A DNA stretch of 63,095 nt from an uncultured Alphaproteobacteria bacterium (GTDB lineage Bacteria; Pseudomonadota; Alphaproteobacteria; HIMB59; GCA-002718135), in assembly GCA_902541215.1 (NCBI GenBank), contig CACBPV010000006.1, forward strand, positions 1 through 63,095, given 5' to 3'. A program made the position numbers and the translations under genes. The notes beneath the pieces are model-generated. The model worked only from the letters and a program-made list of their open reading frames with translations, was not told the DNA's origin and searched no databases. Shown piece after piece: positions 18,309-27,400 of the stretch; position 1 is the stretch's first letter; each line of letters begins with the position of its first letter.

Positions 18309-18940
18309 GAAATATTATTATAACTATTGATGGTCCTGCTGCTTCTGGAAAAGAAAAAATTGCAAAATTTATAAGTAGAAAATGGAAATTTAAACATTTG
18401 GATTCAGGTCTTCTATACAGAAGGCTCGCACTAATTCTACTTAAAGATGAAATAAATGATAGAGATTTAAAAAAAATTAAGAAAAGAATTGAAAAAATAA
18501 AAAAAATTTCTTTTCAAAAAAGCAAAAAATTAAGAACCCAAGAAATAAGCCAATTAGCTTCAAAAATTGCTATTCATCAATTTGTAAGGCAATATGTAAA
18601 CAATCTGCAGTATAATTTTGTCAATAAGCATAAAAAAATTCGAGGTTTTGTTATTGATGGAAGAGATATAGGTTCAGTTGTTTTTAAAAAAGCTGATTTA
18701 AAACTATATATAGAGGTTAATTCGGAAATTAGAGCAAAAAGAAGATATAAACAGTTGATTGATAGTGGTGAAAAGTCTATATACCGAAAAATTTTGAAGG
18801 ATATAAAATTGAGAGATAAGAAAGATAAATTACGAAAAAATTCGCCATTAGTTATTCCTGACGAAGCACATATTATAAATAATAATTATTCTTTTAAAAA
18901 CACTATTGTACAAATAAATAAATTGATGGAGAACTTCTGA
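18305..18940 (+). CDS. cmk: Cytidylate kinase, atypical P-loop
   Basis: Phosphorylates CMP and dCMP. It starts with TTG (18305-18307) overlapping the aroA stop. Family landmarks are clear: the CMP-binding LDSGLLYRRLAL, LRTQEISQLAS, the strongly conserved DGRDIGSVVFKKADLKLYI and the lid region RDKKDKLRKNSPLV. The P-loop reads GPAASGKEKIAK, where the family has GPAASGKGTLAK: the Gly-Thr after the lysine is Glu-Lys, removing the Thr that normally helps bind the nucleotide-Mg. Length is 211 residues, slightly below the usual 220-230. Gene order (aroA-cmk-rpsA) supports the call. Confidence 0.93.
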   Translation: MRNIIITIDGPAASGKEKIAKFISRKWKFKHLDSGLLYRRLALILLKDEINDRDLKKIKKRIEKIKKISFQKSKKLRTQEISQLASKIAIHQFVRQYVNNLQYNFVNKHKKIRGFVIDGRDIGSVVFKKADLKLYIEVNSEIRAKRRYKQLIDSGEKSIYRKILKDIKLRDKKDKLRKNSPLVIPDEAHIINNNYSFKNTIVQINKLMENF

Positions 18941-20640
18941 TGAATCAACAATCGGTTAATAAAATAACCAATTCTGAATATGATACATTAATATCTAATT
19001 CTATGAAAAACTCTTCAGCCAAAGAAAAAAGTATCGCAGAAGGAAAGATAATATCTATAGAAAATGATATTGTTACAATTGATGTTGGTTTAAAAAGTGA
19101 AGGTCGTGTTCCCCTAAGCGAATTTTCAAGACCTGGACAAAAATCTGAGATTGGAGTTGGTGATACAACTGAAGTTTTTATTGAAAACGTTGATAACGCA
19201 AATGGTGAGACACTATTATCAAGAGAAAAAGCTGTTAAACAAAAAGCTTGGCAGGATTTACAAATAAGCTTTAATGAAAATAAAGTTGTAACCGGCATAC
19301 CATTTAATAGAGTAAAAGGCGGTATGAGTGTTGATTTAAATGGAGTAGTTGCTTTTCTTCCAGGTAGTCAAATTGAAACAAGACAGATTATAAAAGATAC
19401 TAAAGAATTACTAAATAAACCTCTTGAGTTGATGATTTTAAAAATGGATAAATACAGAGGGAACATTGTAGTTTCTAGAAAAGCTATTACTGAAAATGAG
19501 CTTAAAGAACAAAGAAGTGAGCTATTAAAAAATATAAAAGAGGGATCAATAATTGAAGGTAAAGTTAAAAATATCACTGACTATGGAGCATTCATTGATC
19601 TTGGCGGTATTGATGGACTTGTTCATGTTACAGATATTTCTTGGACAAAAATAAATAATCCATCTGATATTCTTGAACTGAATTCAACATTAAAAGTTAA
19701 AGTTTTAAAATTTGATGAGGAGCTATCTAGATTAAGCCTTGGCATCAAACAATTAAAAGAAAATCCGTGGGATAAAGTTAATGAAAAAATTATAATTAAT
19801 GAAAAAATTTCAGGTAAAGTAGTAAACATGAACGACAACAATGTTCATATAGTAATAGAAAATGAATATGATGGAGTAATATCCTCAAATGAAATGAGTT
19901 GGCTTAAAAAACCACCGCATCCCTCTAAAATTGTTAATATAGATGACGAAATTGAAGTTTTAGTAATAGGAATTGATGATGAGAAAAAAAGGGTTAATTG
20001 TAGTTTGAAACAATTGAAAGAGAATCCCTGGAATAAACTCAAAGATAAATTCAATATTAATGATACCTTTGAAACCGAAATTGTGAATATTGTAGATTTT
20101 GGTATTTTTGTGAAAGTTATTGATGAAATTGATGGTATGGTTCATATTTCAGACCTAAGCTGGGATGAAAAAGAATCGGCAACTATGATTAGTAAATTAA
20201 AAAAAGGTGAGAAAATCATGGTAAAAATACTGGATATAAATGCTGACAAAGAGAGAATTAGTTTAGGTGTAAAACACCTAAAGAATGATCCAGTACAGGA
20301 CTTTATTGATGCAAACCCTATAAATTCTAAAGTAACTGGTAAAATAGTTAATATTGATGAAAAGGGTTTAAAAATAGAATTAGATTATGATAAGCAAATT
20401 TTTGGTTTCATAAAAAAAACAAACTTATCAAATGATAAGAATGAGAATAAAACTGAAAGATTTGCATTAGATGAAAAAGTTGACTCAGTTATTTTATCAA
20501 TTGAAACTAAATCTAGAACACTTAATCTTTCAATAAAAGAATTAGAAATTCGTGATGAAAAAGAAGCGCTAAATAAATATGGATCAAGTACATCCGGTGC
20601 ATCTTTAGGGGATATATTAGGATCTGTTCTAAAAAAATAA
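18940..20640 (+). CDS. rpsA: Ribosomal protein S1
   Basis: A 566-residue, six-repeat S1 protein. OB-fold S1 motifs occupy roughly residues 33-96, 115-180, 202-270, 287-355, 373-440 and 455-525. The best match is GKVKNITDYGAFIDLGGIDG (residues 207-226). It delivers mRNA to the 30S subunit. The ATG overlaps the cmk stop by one base. The acidic, lysine-rich C-terminus ends SGASLGDILGSVLKK. It is followed 4 bp later by ihfB, a conserved proteobacterial pairing. Confidence 0.97.
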   Translation: MNQQSVNKITNSEYDTLISNSMKNSSAKEKSIAEGKIISIENDIVTIDVGLKSEGRVPLSEFSRPGQKSEIGVGDTTEVFIENVDNANGETLLSREKAVKQKAWQDLQISFNENKVVTGIPFNRVKGGMSVDLNGVVAFLPGSQIETRQIIKDTKELLNKPLELMILKMDKYRGNIVVSRKAITENELKEQRSELLKNIKEGSIIEGKVKNITDYGAFIDLGGIDGLVHVTDISWTKINNPSDILELNSTLKVKVLKFDEELSRLSLGIKQLKENPWDKVNEKIIINEKISGKVVNMNDNNVHIVIENEYDGVISSNEMSWLKKPPHPSKIVNIDDEIEVLVIGIDDEKKRVNCSLKQLKENPWNKLKDKFNINDTFETEIVNIVDFGIFVKVIDEIDGMVHISDLSWDEKESATMISKLKKGEKIMVKILDINADKERISLGVKHLKNDPVQDFIDANPINSKVTGKIVNIDEKGLKIELDYDKQIFGFIKKTNLSNDKNENKTERFALDEKVDSVILSIETKSRTLNLSIKELEIRDEKEALNKYGSSTSGASLGDILGSVLKK

Positions 20641-20644
20641 GTTA

Positions 20645-20953
20645 ATGTTAAAATCTGAAATTCTTGAAAAATTACACAAGAAGCACTCAAATTTAAGTAC
20701 TCAAGATATAGAATTACTCTTTAGTATTTTTATTAAAAAAATAATAAATTCCTTAAAAAATGGAAATAATATTGAAATTAGGGGCTTTGGAACAATAAGT
20801 AGGAAGATTAATAGAGAAAAATTTGTAAGAAATCCTAAGACAAATGAAAAGTTGTTTAAAAAGGAGAGTTATAAATTACATTTTAAAATAGGCAAAATAT
20901 TACATAAAAAAATAAATACTTCTTTGAGCTTTAATAAAGAAGATGTCTTTTAA
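20645..20953 (+). CDS. ihfB: Integration host factor beta subunit
   Basis: A 102-residue member of the HU/IHF family that bends DNA as a heterodimer with IHF-alpha. The beta-arm contains RGFGTISRKINREKFVRNPKTNE, with the tip proline (NP) that intercalates DNA, and the N-terminal helices are intact. The IHF-beta assignment over HU rests on its position directly after rpsA, which is conserved across Proteobacteria. The 3' end overlaps pyrF by 11 bp. It is likely cotranscribed with rpsA. Confidence 0.87.
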   Translation: MLKSEILEKLHKKHSNLSTQDIELLFSIFIKKIINSLKNGNNIEIRGFGTISRKINREKFVRNPKTNEKLFKKESYKLHFKIGKILHKKINTSLSFNKEDVF

Positions 20954-21626
20954 AAAAATAATAGTTGCTTTAGATAGTGATGATTTAAATAAAACCATCA
21001 AACTTGTAAGAAGTCTCAAAAAGGAAGTCTATGCATTTAAAATTGGTTATCAGTTTTTTTTTAATTTTGGATTAACAGGTTATAAAAAAATATATTCAAT
21101 ATGTCCTAAAATATTTCTAGATTTAAAATTACATGACATACCAAATACTGTTGAAAAAGGACTTAAAGCTCTCATTAAAATTAAACCGGTATTTACTACA
21201 ATTCATATATCTGGTGGCGATGAAATGATGAAATCTACAAGAATAAAAGGGGAAGAAACAAAAATTTTAGGGGTTTCAATATTAACAAGTATGGATAAGA
21301 AATTAACTAAAAAATACTATAATGAAACTGATGTATCAAATTTAGTAAAAAAATTTGCAAGGTTTGCAAAAAAAAATAAGTTAGATGGAGTTGTTTGCAG
21401 TCCAAAAGAAATAAAATACATAAGAAGAGAAATAGGAAAAAATTTCATAATTGTTACACCCGGAATTAGAATTAATAATAAAATTAAAAGTGATGATCAA
21501 AAAAGGATTGAAACACCTAAAAAAGCAATTGATTTAGGAGCAAATTATTTAGTTATAGGAAGACCAATAACTGAATCAGAAGATCCACTTAAAGTTTTAA
21601 AGGAAATAAATAACACGCTTTCTTAA
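20943..21626 (+). CDS. pyrF: Orotidine 5'-phosphate decarboxylase
   Basis: Final step of UMP synthesis, decarboxylating OMP. The 227-residue beta/alpha barrel has the catalytic network D60-x-K62-x-x-D65 plus T69 in LDLKLHDIPNTV, the N-terminal substrate aspartate (VALDSDD, residues 8-14) and the C-terminal phosphate-binding VTPGIRI and LVIGRPIT. It overlaps ihfB by 11 bp and is followed by trpF after one base, linking pyrimidine and tryptophan synthesis in a single transcript. Confidence 0.97.
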   Translation: MSFKKIIVALDSDDLNKTIKLVRSLKKEVYAFKIGYQFFFNFGLTGYKKIYSICPKIFLDLKLHDIPNTVEKGLKALIKIKPVFTTIHISGGDEMMKSTRIKGEETKILGVSILTSMDKKLTKKYYNETDVSNLVKKFARFAKKNKLDGVVCSPKEIKYIRREIGKNFIIVTPGIRINNKIKSDDQKRIETPKKAIDLGANYLVIGRPITESEDPLKVLKEINNTLS

Positions 21627-21627
21627 A

Positions 21628-22257
21628 ATGATTATAAAAATCTGCGGAATACAAAATGAAAATACACTTCTATGTTGTGAAAAAAATAATGTTAATTTTT
21701 TTGGAATGATATTTTATCAAAAAAGTCCGAGGAATATATCTATCGAAAACGCAAGTTTTCTACAAAAAATTTCTGAAAATCTAAATATTAATGGTGTGGG
21801 TGTATTTGTTAATAAAAATATTAGTGAACTAGAAGAGATAATTAACCGTTTAAAATTAAAATTTGTACAGCTACATGGATCTGAGGATGAGACATATATA
21901 AAAAAGATAAAAAGAAATGGAGTAAAAGTGATCAAATCAATATCTGTATCTAAAAGAGATGATTTACGTGAAATAAATAAATTTCAAAGTATTGATTATT
22001 TTTTATTTGATTACAAACCTCTCAAAGGTGAATTACCAGGTGGAAATGCTAAAAGTTTTGATTGGCGTTTGTTAAATAATTTAAAAATTACAAAACCTTG
22101 GTTTTTATCAGGAGGTATAAATATAGATAACATTCAGCAAATTAATAATGATATAAATCCATATGGTATAGATTTGTCTTCTGGTGTTGAAAAAGAGCTT
22201 GGCATTAAAGATAATCACATTATAAATAGTTTTATTGAAAAATTAAAAAATGCTTAA
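21628..22257 (+). CDS. trpF: Phosphoribosylanthranilate isomerase
   Basis: Amadori rearrangement in tryptophan synthesis (PRA to CdRP). The 209-residue barrel keeps catalytic C6 (MIIKICGIQ) and D128 (FLFDYK), the phosphate-binding LSGGI and the C-terminal GIDLSSGVE. It starts one base after pyrF and overlaps trpB by 8 bp. It is monofunctional, unlike the trpC-trpF fusion of enteric bacteria; the trpE, G, D and C genes are not in the window. Confidence 0.97.
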   Translation: MIIKICGIQNENTLLCCEKNNVNFFGMIFYQKSPRNISIENASFLQKISENLNINGVGVFVNKNISELEEIINRLKLKFVQLHGSEDETYIKKIKRNGVKVIKSISVSKRDDLREINKFQSIDYFLFDYKPLKGELPGGNAKSFDWRLLNNLKITKPWFLSGGINIDNIQQINNDINPYGIDLSSGVEKELGIKDNHIINSFIEKLKNA

Positions 22258-23458
22258 AAATACTTATAAAAGTTACCCAAATGAAAAAGGGTATTTTGGT
22301 CAGTTTGGAGGCAGGTATGTATCTGAAACATTAATGCCTTTAATTATTGAAGTTGAAAAAGAATACGAAAAAATAAAAAATGATAAAAATTTTGTTAATG
22401 AATTTAATCATTATTTAAACACTTACATTGGTAGACCCAGCCCTTTGTTTTTTGCTGAGAGAATTACAAATGATCTTGGGGGGGCAAAAATTTATTTTAA
22501 AAGAGACGAACTTAATCATACAGGTGCCCATAAAATTAATAATTGTATGGGGCAGATACTATTGGCAAAGAAAATGGGCAAATCAAGAATTATCGCAGAA
22601 ACAGGAGCCGGTCAACATGGCGTAGCTACAGCTACTGTGTGTGCTCTTTTTGGTTTACCTTGTATAGTGTATATGGGAGAAAAAGATATTGAAAGACAAT
22701 CACCAAATGTTTTTAGAATGAAATTGCTTGGTGCAGAAATACGATCTGTTTCAACTGGCTCAAAATCACTTAAGGATGCAATGAATGAAGCTCTTAGAGA
22801 CTGGGTAACAAATGTTAAAGATACTTTTTACATAATAGGAACTGCTGCAGGACCCCATCCTTATCCAGCAATGGTAAGAGATTTTCAATCTATTATAGGC
22901 AAGGAAGTTAGAAGACAACTTGAAGAGGCAGAGGGAAAGTCTCCAGATTTATTGATGGCTTGCATTGGTGGTGGGTCAAATGCTCTAGGACTTTTTCATG
23001 AATTTTTAGACGACATGAATGTTGAAATGATTGCTGTAGAAGCAGCCGGGCATGGTATCAAAACGGACAAACATGCAGCAAGCTTAACTGGGGGAAAACC
23101 AGGTGTGTTACATGGTAATAAAACATATTTACTTCAATCAGAAACAGGACAAATTCAGGAAGCGCATTCTATCTCTGCTGGTTTAGATTATCCAGGTATT
23201 GGTCCAGAGCATTCTTTTTTATTTGAAGAAAAAAGAGTAACATACATGTCTGCAACTGATAAAGAAGCTTTAGATGCTTTCCAATATTGTTGCAAGTTAG
23301 AAGGTATAATTCCTGCTTTAGAGCCAGCTCACGCTTTGGCTGTATTAAAAAAAATAGCAAAAAACTATAGTAGTGATAAAGTTATTGTTATGAACATGTG
23401 TGGAAGAGGTGACAAAGATATTTTTACTATAGCCGATGAATTAAAAATAAAAATTTAA
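22250..23458 (+). CDS. trpB: Tryptophan synthase beta subunit
   Basis: PLP enzyme that joins indole and serine. The 402-residue protein keeps PLP lysine K95 (HTGAHKINN), the phosphate-binding loop [12 protein letters not shown] and the C-terminal MCGRGDKD. It forms the indole-channelling alpha2-beta2 complex with TrpA, encoded at the next base. This is a TrpB1-type protein, full length, with no odd residues noticed. Confidence 0.98.
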   Translation: MLKNTYKSYPNEKGYFGQFGGRYVSETLMPLIIEVEKEYEKIKNDKNFVNEFNHYLNTYIGRPSPLFFAERITNDLGGAKIYFKRDELNHTGAHKINNCMGQILLAKKMGKSRIIAETGAGQHGVATATVCALFGLPCIVYMGEKDIERQSPNVFRMKLLGAEIRSVSTGSKSLKDAMNEALRDWVTNVKDTFYIIGTAAGPHPYPAMVRDFQSIIGKEVRRQLEEAEGKSPDLLMACIGGGSNALGLFHEFLDDMNVEMIAVEAAGHGIKTDKHAASLTGGKPGVLHGNKTYLLQSETGQIQEAHSISAGLDYPGIGPEHSFLFEEKRVTYMSATDKEALDAFQYCCKLEGIIPALEPAHALAVLKKIAKNYSSDKVIVMNMCGRGDKDIFTIADELKIKI

Positions 23459-24253
23459 ATGACTAATTTAATTAGTCAGGCATTTAAAAATAAAGAAAAA
23501 AAGTTAATAACTTTTGTTACTGGAGGTGACCCTGATTTAGAAACTAGTTTGGAAATTATAAAGACTATTATTAATAATGGTGCCGATATAATTGAAATTG
23601 GGATGCCCTTTTCTGATCCTATGGCTGATGGTCCAACAATTCAGTTATCAAGTAATAGAGCGATAAATAAAGGAATTGACTTAGAAAATATTTTCTCTTT
23701 AGCCGCAGAGGCAAAGAAAACAAAAGGAGATCTACCTATTATTTTAATGGGTTACTATAATTTAATTCTATTTTTTGGAATTGAGAAGTTTGTAAAAAAA
23801 TGCAAAGAAAATGGTGTTGATGGTTTAATAATTGTAGATCTACAACCAGATGAAGATGAAGATTTAATCAATGAGCTTAAAAAAAATGAAATTGATTTAA
23901 TTAGATTAATTACTCCTACAACTGACGAAGAAAGGCTTAAGTTAATATTAAAAAATGCTAGTGGTTTTTTATATTATGTTAGTGTTATGGGAATTACTGG
24001 ACAAAAATCTGCTGATCTTAATGAACTTAAAAAATCAGTAGCTTATATCAAAAAACACACCAGCTTACCAGTTGTGCCAGGATTTGGAATTAAAAACTCA
24101 ACTGATGTAAACAATATATGCAAAATAGCTGATGGCGCAGTTGTTGGCTCAAGTATAATTAAAATTATTGAAGAGAATTTAAATAACAAAGATAAAATGT
24201 TGTCAGAAATTAATAAATTTTCAAAAGATTTGAAAAATGGAACTAAAGTATGA
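23459..24253 (+). CDS. trpA: Tryptophan synthase alpha subunit
   Basis: Cleaves indole-3-glycerol phosphate to indole for TrpB. The 264-residue barrel has the two catalytic acids E46 and D57 (IIEIGMPFSDPMADGP) and the phosphate-binding loops (VPGFGI; DGAVVGSSII). The ATG follows the trpB stop directly, and its own end overlaps accD by 4 bp (ATGA). Confidence 0.98.
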   Translation: MTNLISQAFKNKEKKLITFVTGGDPDLETSLEIIKTIINNGADIIEIGMPFSDPMADGPTIQLSSNRAINKGIDLENIFSLAAEAKKTKGDLPIILMGYYNLILFFGIEKFVKKCKENGVDGLIIVDLQPDEDEDLINELKKNEIDLIRLITPTTDEERLKLILKNASGFLYYVSVMGITGQKSADLNELKKSVAYIKKHTSLPVVPGFGIKNSTDVNNICKIADGAVVGSSIIKIIEENLNNKDKMLSEINKFSKDLKNGTKV

Positions 24254-25092
24254 ATTGGTTAACAAATTTTGTAAAACCTAAACTATCCTCACTTGTAAAA
24301 AGAAGAAGTGTTCCTGAGAAATTATGGAATAATTGTGTTTCATGTGGAAATATGATTCATCATAAAGACTTAAAAGAAAATTTATTTGTTTGTGTAAATT
24401 GTAATTATCATTTTAGAATGTCTGCAGAAGATAGGATTAAATTGTTTTTCAAAGATGGTGATTATAGTGAAATTATTCCAGACAAAATCTCAGATGATCC
24501 ACTGAAATTCACAGATAAAAAAAAATATAAAGATAGATTAAAAGAATACAGAAAAAAAACAAATAGAGATGACGCGTTTATTCTTATTAAAGGAAAAATT
24601 AAAGATAAAGAAATTATCTCAGGACTAATGAATTTTGAATTCATGGGCGGTTCTATGGGTAGAGCAGTTGGCGGAGCAATAGTTAAAGGAGCAAAAATTG
24701 CTATAGAAAACAAATTGCCTTATGTAATTGTTACTTCATCTGGTGGGGCAAGAATGCAAGAAGGGATTGTAAGCTTAATGCAAATGCCGAGAACAATTGC
24801 TGCTGTTGATCTGTTAAATGAAAATAACATACCCTACATAGTTGTTCTTACTGAACCTACTACTGGTGGAGTAACAGCTTCTTTCGCAATGTTAGGTGAT
24901 ATAACAATAGCAGAACAAGGCGCTACAATTGGTTTCGCAGGAAAAAGAGTTATACAAGACACCATCAGAGAAGAATTACCTGTAGATTTTCAGAAAGCTG
25001 AATATCTTAAAGATCATGGGATGGTAGATATTGTTTCTCATAGAAAAGATCTTAAAGAAACTTTATACAAAGTATTAGATCACATAAGTTGA
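24250..25092 (+). CDS. accD: Acetyl-CoA carboxylase carboxyltransferase subunit beta
   Basis: With AccA it transfers carboxyl from biotin to acetyl-CoA, the first step of fatty-acid synthesis. The N-terminal zinc ribbon is complete: C29, C32, C48, C51. The crotonase-like core shows SSGGARMQEGIVSLMQM and the LTEPTTGGVTASFAMLGD oxyanion region. The order trpA-accD-folC is typical of Proteobacteria, and the gene overlaps trpA by 4 bp. Confidence 0.97.
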   Translation: MNWLTNFVKPKLSSLVKRRSVPEKLWNNCVSCGNMIHHKDLKENLFVCVNCNYHFRMSAEDRIKLFFKDGDYSEIIPDKISDDPLKFTDKKKYKDRLKEYRKKTNRDDAFILIKGKIKDKEIISGLMNFEFMGGSMGRAVGGAIVKGAKIAIENKLPYVIVTSSGGARMQEGIVSLMQMPRTIAAVDLLNENNIPYIVVLTEPTTGGVTASFAMLGDITIAEQGATIGFAGKRVIQDTIREELPVDFQKAEYLKDHGMVDIVSHRKDLKETLYKVLDHIS

Positions 25093-25095
25093 TAA

Positions 25096-26355
25096 GTGAA
25101 ATCTAAAACAGAAAAGTTATTAGATGAACTGGTCAAACTTCATCCTAAATATATTGATCTTTCATTAGACAGATTAAAATTATTATTAAAAAAATTAGAT
25201 AATCCTCAAGATAATCTGCCAAAAACAATTCATATTGCAGGAACAAATGGAAAAGGGTCTGTTCAAAGTTTTATAAGAAATATTTTATTGAAGAATGGGT
25301 ATAAATGTGATGCATATATCTCACCACATTTATCTAGATTTAATGAAAGAATAATTCTAAATAATAAAGAAGTAACAACAAAGAAGCTTTACGAAACTCT
25401 AAAATTTGTAAAAAAAATAAATAGTAATAAACCAATAACTTTCTTCGAAATAACAACAGCCGCAGCCTTTATATTGTTTGAACAATCAAAATCTGACTTT
25501 CTTATTTTAGAGACAGGATTAGGAGGCAGATTAGATGCTACTAATATAATACCAAAAAAGATTTGCAGTATTTTAACACCAATTAGTTTTGATCATGAGG
25601 AATTTCTTGGGAAAACACTTAAGAAAATTGCTAATGAAAAATTAGGTATAGTGAAGAATTGTGATTTTGTTTTAGTTGGTAAACAAAAAAAAGAGTTAAA
25701 AGATCACATTCAAAAAAAATTAAATAAGTTTAAAAAAAAATATTTTTATGGGAAAGAGTTTGAAGTTACAAAATCATTTAAAAATAAGTTTGAAATGAAA
25801 GTAGATGGAAAAAAATTTCTCTATACTCAACCATCATTGAATGGAAAACATCAGGAAGAAAACGCATCGATATCTATTTATTTTACAAAAATCATGCAGA
25901 AGATGGGTTATAAATTAAATACAAAAGAAATTAATACAGCTATAAAAAAAACGGAATGGCCAGGGAGATTGGAAATTATTAATTATAAAAATAAAAAAAT
26001 AATTCTTGATGGATCGCATAATATTGATGGAGCTGATAAACTAAATGAATTTTTAAGAACTAAAAGAATAAAACCTATAGTCTTGTTTGGAATGCTAAAT
26101 AATAAGAAAGCAAGTTTATTTTTGAACAAAATAAAAAAAAGAGTGTCCAAAGTTTTAGCTATAAAAATCCCAGATGAAAAAAATGCATTTAAAACTAAAC
26201 AAATAAATGAAATTTGTAATTTTCATTCTATTAAATGTGAGCAAATAAATAATATAAATGATGCTTTAAAATATTTTAGGTCTAATCAACAAAAAATATA
26301 TCTAATTACTGGTTCTTTGTATTTGATAGGAAAAATTAGAAGAAAACTTTTATAA
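25096..26355 (+). CDS. folC: Folylpolyglutamate synthase / dihydrofolate synthase
   Basis: Adds glutamate to dihydropteroate and folates. The 419-residue Mur-ligase-like protein has the P-loop IHIAGTNGKGSVQSF (about residues 45-60), the folate-binding SPHLSRFNERI, FFEITTAAAF, the central DATNIIP and the C-terminal domain with LDGSHNIDG. The start codon is GTG (25096), with only 3 bp after the accD stop. Its last six bases (TTATAA) form a shared palindromic stop with the convergent trxA gene. It closes the 15-gene plus-strand run. Confidence 0.95.
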   Translation: MKSKTEKLLDELVKLHPKYIDLSLDRLKLLLKKLDNPQDNLPKTIHIAGTNGKGSVQSFIRNILLKNGYKCDAYISPHLSRFNERIILNNKEVTTKKLYETLKFVKKINSNKPITFFEITTAAAFILFEQSKSDFLILETGLGGRLDATNIIPKKICSILTPISFDHEEFLGKTLKKIANEKLGIVKNCDFVLVGKQKKELKDHIQKKLNKFKKKYFYGKEFEVTKSFKNKFEMKVDGKKFLYTQPSLNGKHQEENASISIYFTKIMQKMGYKLNTKEINTAIKKTEWPGRLEIINYKNKKIILDGSHNIDGADKLNEFLRTKRIKPIVLFGMLNNKKASLFLNKIKKRVSKVLAIKIPDEKNAFKTKQINEICNFHSIKCEQINNINDALKYFRSNQQKIYLITGSLYLIGKIRRKLL

Positions 26356-26670
26356 ATTGGATTCTATCCAGGTTTCTAATGCTGTTTTAGGGAGACTGCC
26401 AACCTTAGTATCGATTAACTCACCATTTTTAAAAATCATTATTGTAGGAATACCCCTAATACCGTATTTTTGTGGTGTCATAGGGTTCTCATCAATATTC
26501 ATTTTATATATTTTAACTTTATGTTTATTCTCAACAGCAATTTCTTCTAAAATTGGGTCAAGTACTTTACATGGACCGCACCATTCTGCACCAAAATCAA
26601 CTACTACTGGAACATCATTAGTAGATATATCTTTATCAAACGTTTGATCGTTTGTTTTATGAGTAGACAT
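26350..26670 (-). CDS. trxA: Thioredoxin
   Basis: A 106-residue cytoplasmic disulfide reductase with the canonical WCGPC site (C31, C34), VDFGAEWCGP before it and the cis-proline RGIPT. It could serve as a reductant for ribonucleotide reductase alongside the glutaredoxin downstream of nrdB. In many alphaproteobacteria addB and addA lie between murU and trxA; here only 46 bp separate murU and trxA. Confidence 0.96.
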   Translation of the reverse strand: MSTHKTNDQTFDKDISTNDVPVVVDFGAEWCGPCKVLDPILEEIAVENKHKVKIYKMNIDENPMTPQKYGIRGIPTIMIFKNGELIDTKVGSLPKTALETWIESNL

Positions 26671-26716
26671 ATATAATATGTAAGAAATATTTATCTATTA
26701 TCAAGCTAAATTAAAT

Positions 26717-27397
26717 CTATTTTTCTAAAATTGATTTTTTATCCCCAATGTGTCTAATTTTAGATGGAATTACATAACCTTTGATTTGATTATTTTTTAT
26801 TAATTTTGTCCAAATTTCATTCATTGGGAATATTTTTTTTCTTTTATTAAAAATATTTTTAGATACGATTTGAAGGCCAGAATAATACAATTTCTCATTT
26901 TTATTATTCCAATTTGTGACTACATTTCTTTTTAAATTAAAGTCTCCATTTTCTTTTTTTAAACCTAAAAAATTAATATCTTTAGATAACAACATTTTAC
27001 AGTGAGAAATATCTTGATAATTACCAAGAAAATATTTGATATGTGATTTATTTTTTTTAGTCCAAAAAATATCAGAATTAACAACACATATTTTTTTTCT
27101 ATTTGTATAATTGAAAATATTTTTTACTCCTCCCCCTGTACCAAGTATTTTTTTTTCATAGATAATCTGAATGGGATATTTTTTAAAATTTTTGTCCAAA
27201 TACTTTTTAATTTTATTATGTAAATAGTGTGTATTTATTAAGATTTCATCACATCCAATATTAGTAAAAAAATCAATTGTGTTCTTTAATAATACTTTAT
27301 TTTTATATTTTAACAGAGGTTTTGGGGTACTGCGTGTCAAATTTAGCATTCTTGATCCAAAACCTGCACATAAAATCATTAACGTAAAATTCTTCAT
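26717..27397 (-). CDS. murU: Sugar nucleotidyltransferase, MurU-like
   Basis: A 226-residue nucleotidyltransferase beginning MILCAGFGSRMLNLTRSTPKP, the NTP-binding signature shared with N-acetylmuramate-1-phosphate uridylyltransferase and mannose-1-phosphate guanylyltransferases. The metal aspartate is in VVNSDIFW (GTGGGVKNI precedes it). It sits directly after an AmgK-type kinase, the same pair that recycles MurNAc to UDP-MurNAc in Pseudomonas putida and in alphaproteobacteria. The MurU role is inferred from this pairing; the substrate-specific loop is too divergent to be decisive, so a different hexose-1-phosphate cannot be excluded. Confidence 0.75.
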   Translation of the reverse strand: MKNFTLMILCAGFGSRMLNLTRSTPKPLLKYKNKVLLKNTIDFFTNIGCDEILINTHYLHNKIKKYLDKNFKKYPIQIIYEKKILGTGGGVKNIFNYTNRKKICVVNSDIFWTKKNKSHIKYFLGNYQDISHCKMLLSKDINFLGLKKENGDFNLKRNVVTNWNNKNEKLYYSGLQIVSKNIFNKRKKIFPMNEIWTKLIKNNQIKGYVIPSKIRHIGDKKSILEK

Positions 27398-27400
27398 AAA

